Source: Oscillospiraceae bacterium (GTDB taxonomy: Bacteria > Bacillota > Clostridia > Oscillospirales > Ruminococcaceae). From it: DNA of 5,663 bases. Positions 1 through 4,610 of this stretch are shown here, piece after piece (within the stretch, counting starts at the first letter, position 1; each line of letters begins with the position of its first letter). The stretch lies in contig JAFPYQ010000021.1 of assembly GCA_017394475.1 (NCBI GenBank), positions 1 to 5,663 of the forward strand, written 5' to 3'. Made by a program: the position numbers and the translations under genes. Under the pieces are notes generated by a model. It was not told the DNA's origin. It ran no database searches and saw only the letters and a list, made by a program, of their open reading frames with translations.

Positions 1-324
1 ATTTTTGAGCGCAGATGTCCTCGATATAAGGTTAAAGGTCTGGAACACGAAGCCTATCTTGCGGTTTCGTATCTCGGAAAGCTCCTTGTCCTTCGCCTTT
101 GAGATATCCGTACCATCGAGGAAATATGTCCCCGAAGTGGGGCGGTCAAGCGCTCCGATGATATTCATAAGTGTGGATTTACCAGAACCCGACTGTCCGA
201 CTATCGAAACGAACTGACCCCTCGGCACGTCAAAGGACATGCCATGGAGTATCTCCAGTTCGTTGGGAGTGCCTAAGTAGAAGGTCTTTACGATATCACG
301 GGCATTTATTACTATATCTTCCAT
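1..324 (-). CDS. ABC transporter ATP-binding protein, MacB/LolD-type (partial, N-terminal 108 residues)
   Basis: Nucleotide-binding subunit expected to power an export complex at the inner face of the cytoplasmic membrane. Reading leftwards from ATG at 322-324, the frame stays open to the window edge for 108 codons. It shows an aromatic A-loop residue near Tyr16, a perfect Walker A (GQSGSGKST, residues 43-51), the family-typical stretch IIGALDRPTSG right after it, and a Q-loop FQTFNLI with Gln95. The signature motif, Walker B and H-loop lie beyond the edge. An AAGGAA ribosome site (333-338) sits 8 nt before the start. The gene follows the membrane fusion protein by only 27 bp, so the two are almost certainly co-transcribed. 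That pairing is the usual arrangement of MacAB/YknXY-type exporters, in which the permease gene commonly follows. The substrate cannot be read from this part; macrolides, peptides and lipids are all possible. Confidence 0.93.
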   Translation of the reverse strand, partial: MEDIVINARDIVKTFYLGTPNELEILHGMSFDVPRGQFVSIVGQSGSGKSTLMNIIGALDRPTSGTYFLDGTDISKAKDKELSEIRNRKIGFVFQTFNLISRTSALKN

Positions 325-351
325 TAGCTTAATTCCTTAAATGACAGCTGC

Positions 352-2529
352 TCACATGTTAGGCATTGCAGGCATATCGGGCATGATCAGAACGGTTTCT
401 CCATCTGTAAAGTCGCCCGCATTTGAAAGTATCTCCATGCCTTCGGAGATGCCGTCACCCGTGATCTCTACCATAGTATTCGATTCAAAGCCCTGTGTAA
501 CGGGGATGAACTTCACTTTATACTGATATGGCTTCTTTGCGGGATCTATTGCCTCTGCAACGCATATGTGGCTTCCGTTTTCGTCAGTTGCAACGCAGTC
601 ATAGCTTACTGCAAGCACTTCGCCGGAGCTGCCCACTGTCACCTCTGCCTTGGCAGTCATACCGATAAGCACTGCTTTATCGTCATTCGTGTCGATATCA
701 GCGTTGATCCTGAAGTTTGCCTGGCCGTCAGTTCTGCCGTCTGCACCCTTTACGCCTGTAGGAGAAACCTTTGAGATATGGCCCTTGTAATCCTTGTTGA
801 TAGAGGGAATGCTGATGTCCGCTTCAAGTCCCGATGCGATCTCTGCGGCACTGTATTCTGTAACAGTGGCCACCATCATAAGGTTATCAGTATCCTCTAT
901 GATAAACAGAACACCGCTGGGAGTGCTGCCTACTGTGGCATTGACCTTGGTGACGGTACCATCACAGGGAGCAACGACCACACAGTTGTCAAGGCGCTCT
1001 TCGAGTATGCGGAGCTGGATAAGGTCGGGGTCGTTGCCGGAAAGGACTCTCTGCTTGTCAGCAGCAGCCTTCAGGTTGGCAAGGGTGGTCTCGGCATTCT
1101 TCTGGGCGATGTCATACGCCTCCTGTGCCTGTCTGAGAGCCTCTCTTGCATCCTCGATGGAAACGGAGAGCTCCTCTTCCTTTTCCTCATTCGCATCGTA
1201 TACGGAATCTATGCCCTGCTTTGCATAATCAAGTGCTACGAGTGCGCTGTCATAATCATCCTGCGCTCTCTTGAGGCTGTTCTTATCCTTTTCGTAGCTG
1301 ATCTTGGTGTTCTCATAGCTGAGCTTTGCAGTTTCATAGGCGCTCTGTGCACGCTCTAATGCTCTTTCCGCTGTTTCGATCTGATCAGTGTGCTTGATGT
1401 CGAGGTTTGCCTTTGCATCTGCATAGGCAACAACAGCATCCTCATAATCCCTTGCAGCCTTTTCGCCGTTCTCGTCATAGTTCTTGACTGAGGATTTTAC
1501 CTTCTTCTTGGCATCGGCAACGACCTGTTCCATCTTCTTGAGGTCCTTCTCTGTAACGCCTGTGATGCCGTAATCCTTCCAGAAATCAGCATCGGGGAGC
1601 ACTGTTATACCGGATCTGGAATGATAGTATACTTCAAAGTATGAATACTTTTCAAGGATCTCCTCATACTTGTTGCGCGCATCATCCACAACATCCTTCT
1701 TTTCATCGGAATAGCGCTCGTCAAATGCCTTCTTGGCATCATCTACCTTGTTCTTATATGAACGAAGAGATGAATAATTCTCTTCATCACGTTCTCTCTT
1801 GGCCTTTTCAAGGTCCTGCTCGCAGTATTCAAGCTCTCTCTTTGATTTCTGCAGACTTTCCTTTGAACTTGTGAGCACAGTCTTGGAGCTTTCAAGAGTG
1901 AGCTCTGCAGAATCAAGAGATCTCTTTGCACTCTGTACTGCCTGCTCTGCCTTTGTTACAGTCTGCTTTGCGGTCGAAAGGGAAGTATCCTTATCCGAGC
2001 CCTGCTTAGCAGTCTCGTTGTCATACTTTTTCTCTGCCTTGTCCAGTGTTGTCTGAGCCTTGTCAAGGTTGATCTTGGCATTTCTTATCTCTGAATATGT
2101 GCCGTCGTTCACTTCTCTGAGAGTATCGTAATACTTCTTCTCTGCATCGCTGATGCTGTACTCGCTGTTCTTGTCGCTCGAAGCGATCTTAGCCTGCTGA
2201 GTGAGTATCTGGTTCTCGATATCCCTCTTGTCAAGTGTGGCAAGAACATCGCCCTTGTGTACGGTATCGCCCTCGGATACGTTTACAGTGAGTATCCTTC
2301 CGCTTTCCTGAGCGTTTACCTGTTCAAAAACATTTGATTCCACAACTCCGCTGAATGTGACGGAATTGTCAAGGTCAGTGCGCTCAATGCTTGTCAGCTC
2401 TGCCTGAGGGAGCTTTGCAAGCTCCATGGGCTTCAGTATAATAAAATATACCAAAGCGACGATAACAGCGATGATGATTATCGGTATGAGTATCTTGATT
2501 ATCTTTGGTTTCTTTTTTTCTCCGTTCAT
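352..2529 (-). CDS. Membrane fusion protein (MacA/YknX/HlyD-type efflux adaptor) with giant coiled-coil hairpin
   Basis: Extracytoplasmic adaptor of an ABC exporter, 725 aa from the preferred ATG at 2529. Residues 10-32 form one hydrophobic N-terminal anchor after a Lys-rich cytoplasmic stub; no lipobox is seen. Residues about 70-100 are the first half of a biotinyl/lipoyl domain (SGRILTVNVSEGDTVHKGDV). Residues 101-294 and 327-514 are long charged, Ala/Lys/Glu/Asp-rich helices that form a hairpin. Residues 295-326 form an aromatic non-coil tip (YSYFEVYYHSRSG, then DFWKDYG). Residues about 515-545 complete the lipoyl domain (VVVAPCDGTVTKV), followed by a beta-barrel and a membrane-proximal domain. 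The tail is MPDMPAMPNM. Typical MacA/YknX proteins have about 370-400 residues, so the excess is almost all hairpin. An ATG six codons upstream (2547) lacks a ribosome site, whereas GGGAGAGGG precedes 2529. The ABC ATPase gene follows. Function as an adaptor is secure; the cargo is unknown. Confidence 0.93.
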   Translation of the reverse strand: MNGEKKKPKIIKILIPIIIIAVIVALVYFIILKPMELAKLPQAELTSIERTDLDNSVTFSGVVESNVFEQVNAQESGRILTVNVSEGDTVHKGDVLATLDKRDIENQILTQQAKIASSDKNSEYSISDAEKKYYDTLREVNDGTYSEIRNAKINLDKAQTTLDKAEKKYDNETAKQGSDKDTSLSTAKQTVTKAEQAVQSAKRSLDSAELTLESSKTVLTSSKESLQKSKRELEYCEQDLEKAKRERDEENYSSLRSYKNKVDDAKKAFDERYSDEKKDVVDDARNKYEEILEKYSYFEVYYHSRSGITVLPDADFWKDYGITGVTEKDLKKMEQVVADAKKKVKSSVKNYDENGEKAARDYEDAVVAYADAKANLDIKHTDQIETAERALERAQSAYETAKLSYENTKISYEKDKNSLKRAQDDYDSALVALDYAKQGIDSVYDANEEKEEELSVSIEDAREALRQAQEAYDIAQKNAETTLANLKAAADKQRVLSGNDPDLIQLRILEERLDNCVVVAPCDGTVTKVNATVGSTPSGVLFIIEDTDNLMMVATVTEYSAAEIASGLEADISIPSINKDYKGHISKVSPTGVKGADGRTDGQANFRINADIDTNDDKAVLIGMTAKAEVTVGSSGEVLAVSYDCVATDENGSHICVAEAIDPAKKPYQYKVKFIPVTQGFESNTMVEITGDGISEGMEILSNAGDFTDGETVLIMPDMPAMPNM

Positions 2530-2536
2530 TTTCAAA

Positions 2537-2545
2537 CCCTCTCCC
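2537..2545 (-). promoter_or_regulatory. Ribosome binding site deciding the adaptor start
   Basis: On the minus strand GGGAGAGGG lies 7 nt before the ATG at 2527-2529. The upstream in-frame ATG at 2545-2547 overlaps this purine tract and has only AT-rich sequence before it. Initiation at 2529 is therefore favoured. Confidence 0.75.
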
Positions 2546-2576
2546 ATATAAATTGATATGAAACAAGAATAGATTT

Positions 2577-2585
2577 ATTTTACCA
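2577..2585 (-). promoter_or_regulatory. Candidate proximal extended -10 promoter of the efflux operon
   Basis: TGG-TAAAAT on the minus strand is an extended -10 (TGn plus a 5/6 match to TATAAT). It has no good -35 at 16-18 bp. The predicted start point is near 2570, giving a leader of about 40 nt. The lack of a -35 together with the tandem repeat 28-50 bp upstream would suit an activator-dependent promoter. That is inference. Confidence 0.4.
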
Positions 2586-2612
2586 CACGACATTTAAAAT
2601 GACCTTAGACAA

Positions 2613-2635
2613 AGATTAAAATCAGATTAAAAATC
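2613..2635 (-). repeat. Tandem direct repeat, possible response-regulator box
   Basis: On the plus strand AGATTAAAATC (2613-2623) is followed at once by AGATTAAAAATC (2624-2635), so two nearly identical units sit at 11-12 bp periodicity. Tandem repeats at about 11 bp are typical of OmpR/PhoB-family response regulator sites. The units also have internal GATT/AATC symmetry. They lie roughly -43 to -65 from the start point predicted for the proximal extended -10 element. No regulator gene is visible in the window, and AT-rich DNA yields such repeats by chance. Confidence 0.4.
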
Positions 2636-2667
2636 AAGCTTAATAAACGCTGCGGATATACTTATCG

Positions 2668-2697
2668 GACTTTTTAGGTATCTCCACAGCTAAAGTC
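2668..2697. promoter_or_regulatory. Imperfect inverted repeat overlapping the distal efflux promoter
   Basis: GACTTTTTAG (2668-2677) faces CTAAAGTC (2690-2697), a dyad whose arms match except for two extra T residues in one arm. It overlaps the -10 of the promoter at 2694-2722 and extends to about +20, the place where a repressor would bind. The RNA could also fold there. No cognate regulator is assigned. Confidence 0.35.
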
Positions 2698-2722
2698 TAT
2701 CAGAAACCTGAAAATATGTCAA
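2694..2722 (-). promoter_or_regulatory. Candidate distal sigma-A promoter of the efflux operon
   Basis: On the minus strand a perfect TTGACA (2722 to 2717) is followed, after 17 bp, by TAGACT (2699 to 2694), which matches the -10 consensus at 4 of 6 positions including T1, A2 and T6. The start point would be near 2687, giving a leader of about 155 nt before the adaptor ATG. The -35 and spacing are ideal; the -10 is mediocre. Confidence 0.5.
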
Positions 2723-2750
2723 TACTTTGAATTACCAATATACATAAAGT

Positions 2751-2773
2751 TAATGCAAAATCTTTGTGCATTA
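2751..2773. repeat. Inverted repeat, 7-bp arms
   Basis: TAATGCA (2751-2757) and TGCATTA (2767-2773) are perfectly complementary around a 9-nt centre that itself carries partly pairing AAA and TTT. It sits about 30-50 bp upstream of the distal efflux promoter's -35. No T-tract follows on either strand, so a terminator is unlikely; an operator or a chance dyad remain. Confidence 0.35.
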
Positions 2774-2794
2774 CCGACAAATCTCATATTGTTC

Positions 2795-2814
2795 TATTGT
2801 GATAAAACACAATA
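2795..2814. promoter_or_regulatory. Perfect 20-bp palindrome TATTGTG-N6-CACAATA
   Basis: Perfect 7-bp arms are separated by ATAAAA, and an extra TATTGT half-site lies 8 bp upstream (2787-2792). The arms recall TTGTG/CACAA sites used by Rex and CRP-type regulators, but the spacing differs from the Rex consensus (8 bp between TTGTG and CACAA, here 6). It lies between the hydrolase terminator and the efflux promoters. Best treated as an unassigned operator candidate. Confidence 0.4.
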
Positions 2815-2871
2815 TTCAGTTACAGCTCCATAGAATGTATATGACACACATTTATAAGGATAGTGAAATAT

Positions 2872-2896
2872 GAGAGGATCCCGCAAAGATCCCCCC
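2872..2896 (-). terminator. Probable intrinsic terminator of the tetR-hydrolase operon
   Basis: On the minus strand GGGGGGATC (2896-2888) pairs with GATCCTCTC (2880-2872), a 9-bp stem with two G-U wobbles around a 7-nt loop. It begins 9 nt after the hydrolase stop codon. The downstream stretch ATATTTCAC is only modestly U-rich, so termination may be partial. Confidence 0.5.
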
Positions 2897-2905
2897 GAAA
2901 TAATA

Positions 2906-3709
2906 TCATGATACACAGAATCTGTACACTCTTTCATAGAAATCCGTTGCTGCTTCCTCGAACAGCATGTGGCCCAGTCCTTTATATATGTACATCTCAC
3001 TGTCTGCTATGGCTTTATTCAGCTCATATGGTGCATCATTGCCCACGGTGTTGTCATCATCACCTGCAATGATGTATACAGGGCACTTTATCCGTGAAAG
3101 TTCATCCCTTGCATCAAAGCCCAGTATGGCGTATGCATTCCTGAAAAAGCGTTCATAGTCCGAAGGCTTTGTAAGCCCTGCCGCAAGTGACAGTGCCCAC
3201 CCGTTCTTTTTCAGATAACCCTTTGAATAACCTTTTTTCGCAGTATCCTCCATAAGTGCCTTATGATCACCGCGCTCTGCCATCTCTATCCAGCCCTTCA
3301 CAGCATTTTTGACAACATCATTTGCATAGGGTGCTGTTACTGCAAGTATGAGCCTTTCCACAGACTGCGGATGTTCTGCCGCCATGCACTGTGCTATCAT
3401 CCCGCCCTGGGAAACTCCCATCACCGCTGCACTTTTTATGCCCAGAGCATCCATGGCTCTGATCTCATCTGCTGCCATATCCCTTATGGAATATCCTTCG
3501 GGCATCTTATTCTTCCTGCTCATCATATACACGGTGTATTCATCTGAAAATCTTTTGTAGGGCGGAGCCAGCAGCATCGCTTTTCCATTTACCGTTGCAA
3601 GACCATCCGAAAGTCCGGGCAGCACTATGAGTTTTTTCTCTCCCCTGCCGAAGGATACATAGTACATATCGGTATCACCTATATTCACACATCCGTTTTT
3701 ATTTGCCAT
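2906..3709 (-). CDS. Alpha/beta-hydrolase fold protein
   Basis: Predicted soluble serine hydrolase of 267 aa; the reaction and substrate are unknown. The fold is shown by LIVLPGLSDG (residues 27-36, oxyanion loop), the nucleophile elbow GVSQGG with Ser100, the acid strand PVYIIAGDDDNTV with likely Asp219, and GLGHMLFEE with His247. The triad is therefore complete and in the right order. The sequence between residues 127 and 195 would be the helical cap. There is no signal peptide or membrane segment. The start is taken as ATG 3709: an AAGGAG site lies 10 nt before it, while the upstream in-frame GTG at 3718 directly abuts that site. The start overlaps the end of the TetR gene by 11 bp, which suggests translational coupling. 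A role in modifying a small-molecule inducer or toxic ester is plausible from the repressor context, but is inference. Confidence 0.9.
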   Translation of the reverse strand: MANKNGCVNIGDTDMYYVSFGRGEKKLIVLPGLSDGLATVNGKAMLLAPPYKRFSDEYTVYMMSRKNKMPEGYSIRDMAADEIRAMDALGIKSAAVMGVSQGGMIAQCMAAEHPQSVERLILAVTAPYANDVVKNAVKGWIEMAERGDHKALMEDTAKKGYSKGYLKKNGWALSLAAGLTKPSDYERFFRNAYAILGFDARDELSRIKCPVYIIAGDDDNTVGNDAPYELNKAIADSEMYIYKGLGHMLFEEAATDFYERVYRFCVS

Positions 3710-4331
3710 CTGTTCCACTCTCCTTCATCATTCCGTTTTCAAGTATGTCAAGATACACATCAAGGCGCTGTGAGTACTGTTCTTTAAGGCTCAGTGCATC
3801 GCCGTGCGTATGTTCAAGGAAATCGTTCTTGAAGCCTGTCAGCACCCATCTGACAATATCGCTCACATCCTGCCCGCAGCAGCGTATACTGCTCATATCC
3901 ACCCCATCCATCAAAGATGTGTAGATATCGTTGCCCTGCCCGCCATAGCGTTCGCTTATCTTTTTGTATATCTCACCGCGCTCGGATGCTATGGCTATTA
4001 TGAAGCGTCCCTTTCCGGGATGGTCAATATACCATGATATCTCCATTTCCGAATATGCCTTTATCCTCCCGAAAAGGGTATCGGGCAGATCACCCGCCTT
4101 TGCGGACATATCACCTGCCATTTCAGCCATCACCGTATCCGCCAGAAAGAAATAGAGTTCTTCCTTGTTCTCAAAATACTTGAAAAGACTGCCCTTGCTG
4201 ATGCCGCATTCCTTCACTATCCTGTTGGTAGAGCTGTTCTCATAGCCGTACATGGCAAATTCTTCCATAGCAGCTCTTATTATGTTCTCTTTCTTACTGC
4301 TATCCAGTTCTTCAAATACCTTTGTGGGCAT
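3699..4331 (-). CDS. TetR/AcrR-family transcriptional repressor
   Basis: A 210-aa one-component regulator expected to bind DNA as a dimer and release it on binding a small ligand. The N-terminal TetR domain is clear: KKENIIRAAMEEFAMYGYEN (helix 1), STNRIVKECGISKGSLFKYF (helix-turn-helix, about residues 34-53) and FENKEELYFFLAD leading into the core. The C-terminal ligand domain ends with the common DIVRWVLTGFKNDFL segment (about 158-172). A vicinal Cys pair sits at residues 151-152. An AAAGGAAG ribosome site (4337-4344) precedes the ATG. It is the first gene of an operon with the alpha/beta hydrolase. Two palindromes upstream of its start, at the predicted transcription start and in the leader, are the likely operators, so autorepression is expected. 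The ligand is not predictable. Control of the neighbouring efflux operon is possible, but the same palindrome is not seen there. Confidence 0.94.
   Translation of the reverse strand: MPTKVFEELDSSKKENIIRAAMEEFAMYGYENSSTNRIVKECGISKGSLFKYFENKEELYFFLADTVMAEMAGDMSAKAGDLPDTLFGRIKAYSEMEISWYIDHPGKGRFIIAIASERGEIYKKISERYGGQGNDIYTSLMDGVDMSSIRCCGQDVSDIVRWVLTGFKNDFLEHTHGDALSLKEQYSQRLDVYLDILENGMMKESGTDGK
3720..3725 (-). promoter_or_regulatory. Ribosome binding site deciding the hydrolase start
   Basis: AAGGAG on the minus strand lies inside the 3' end of the TetR gene, 10 nt before ATG 3709. It leaves only 1 nt before the GTG at 3718, too little for initiation there. Confidence 0.75.
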
Positions 4332-4363
4332 AGTATCTTCCTTTCATCTGTCGCCAAAGAACA

Positions 4364-4379
4364 GTGACCACACGGTCAC
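4364..4379. promoter_or_regulatory. TetR operator 1 (leader site)
   Basis: GTGACC-ACAC-GGTCAC is a perfect 6-bp inverted repeat with a 4-bp centre. It lies at about +33 to +48 of the predicted tetR transcript and shares TGACCAC-NN-GGTCA with the second site, 33 bp away centre to centre. Confidence 0.75.
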
Positions 4380-4396
4380 CACTATTCCAAAATATG

Positions 4397-4412
4397 ATGA
4401 CCACCTGGTCAT
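4397..4412. promoter_or_regulatory. TetR operator 2 (start-point site)
   Basis: ATGACC-ACCT-GGTCAT is a perfect 6-bp inverted repeat with a 4-bp centre. It covers the predicted tetR start point (near 4411) and lies just downstream of the -10. Bound repressor here would block RNA polymerase at the tetR-hydrolase promoter. Confidence 0.8.
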
Positions 4413-4417
4413 TTATT

Positions 4418-4446
4418 ATGATACACTATTCTGATCCGTTTGTCAA
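4418..4446 (-). promoter_or_regulatory. Promoter of the tetR-hydrolase operon
   Basis: On the minus strand a perfect TTGACA (4446 to 4441), a 17-bp spacer and TATCAT (4423 to 4418; 5/6) form a strong sigma-A type promoter. The start point is near 4411 with a leader of about 80 nt. The two TetR palindromes lie directly downstream. Confidence 0.8.
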
Positions 4447-4476
4447 GGGGATCTTATCATTTTTCTGAAATTTTGA

Positions 4477-4493
4477 TATAGATTATATCTATA
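4477..4493. promoter_or_regulatory. Candidate LysR-family (MetR/MtaR-like) activator site for metQ
   Basis: TATAGAT-TAT-ATCTATA is a perfect 7-bp inverted repeat, 17 bp overall, containing the LysR-type T-N11-A pattern (T4479, A4491). Its centre (4485) is about 66 bp upstream of the predicted metQ start point near 4551, the classic position of a LysR recognition site. From memory, the streptococcal MetR/MtaR box is a 17-bp palindrome with the same TATAG...CTATA ends; the central bases differ. The regulator gene is not in the window. Confidence 0.5.
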
Positions 4494-4515
4494 ACTGCCT
4501 ATCAATATTATATAT

Positions 4516-4544
4516 TTGACTTTTACCACGGCTTATGATAAAAT
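4516..4544 (+). promoter_or_regulatory. Promoter of metQ
   Basis: TTGACT (4516-4521; 5/6), a 17-bp spacer and TAAAAT (4539-4544; 5/6), with TGA immediately before the -10 making it an extended -10. The predicted start point near 4551 gives a leader of about 60 nt, too short for an S-box or T-box. Confidence 0.75.
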
Positions 4545-4610
4545 TACACCATCGGATGAAGAAATACATCCTCAAAAGAGAAAAAGAAAGAGAATGAAAG
4601 GAAGATCATT

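Larger units (their letters stand above)
2530..2905. other. AT-rich intergenic control region upstream of the efflux operon
   Basis: About 375 bp with no convincing gene. Short open frames on both strands lack ribosome sites and family resemblance. Read in the minus direction it holds the hydrolase-operon terminator (2872-2896), two palindromes (2795-2814 and 2751-2773), a TTGACA promoter (2694-2722) with an overlapping dyad (2668-2697), a tandem 11/12-bp repeat (2613-2635) and an extended -10 element (2577-2585). The density of symmetric elements suggests the adaptor/ATPase operon is regulated here. Confidence 0.7.

Noticed and set aside
778..1359. 193-aa plus-strand open frame antisense to the adaptor
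   Set aside because: It lies opposite the coiled-coil coding region, has no ribosome site or family resemblance, and the biased coil codons readily create open antisense frames.
2384..2593. 69-aa minus-strand frame overlapping the adaptor start
   Set aside because: It is out of frame with the adaptor's membrane anchor, has no ribosome site, and its residues look like a frameshifted reading of the Lys/Ile-rich N-terminus.
2795..2814. Calling the palindrome a Rex site
   Set aside because: The distance between TTGTG and CACAA is 6 bp rather than 8, and nothing nearby relates to redox metabolism.
3716..3718. GTG start for the hydrolase (270 aa)
   Set aside because: The AAGGAG site leaves only 1 nt before it; ATG 3709 has workable 10-nt spacing.
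4551..4610. SAM riboswitch or T-box in the metQ leader
   Set aside because: The predicted leader is only about 60 nt, A-rich, with no stable stems or terminator; neither riboswitch class fits.
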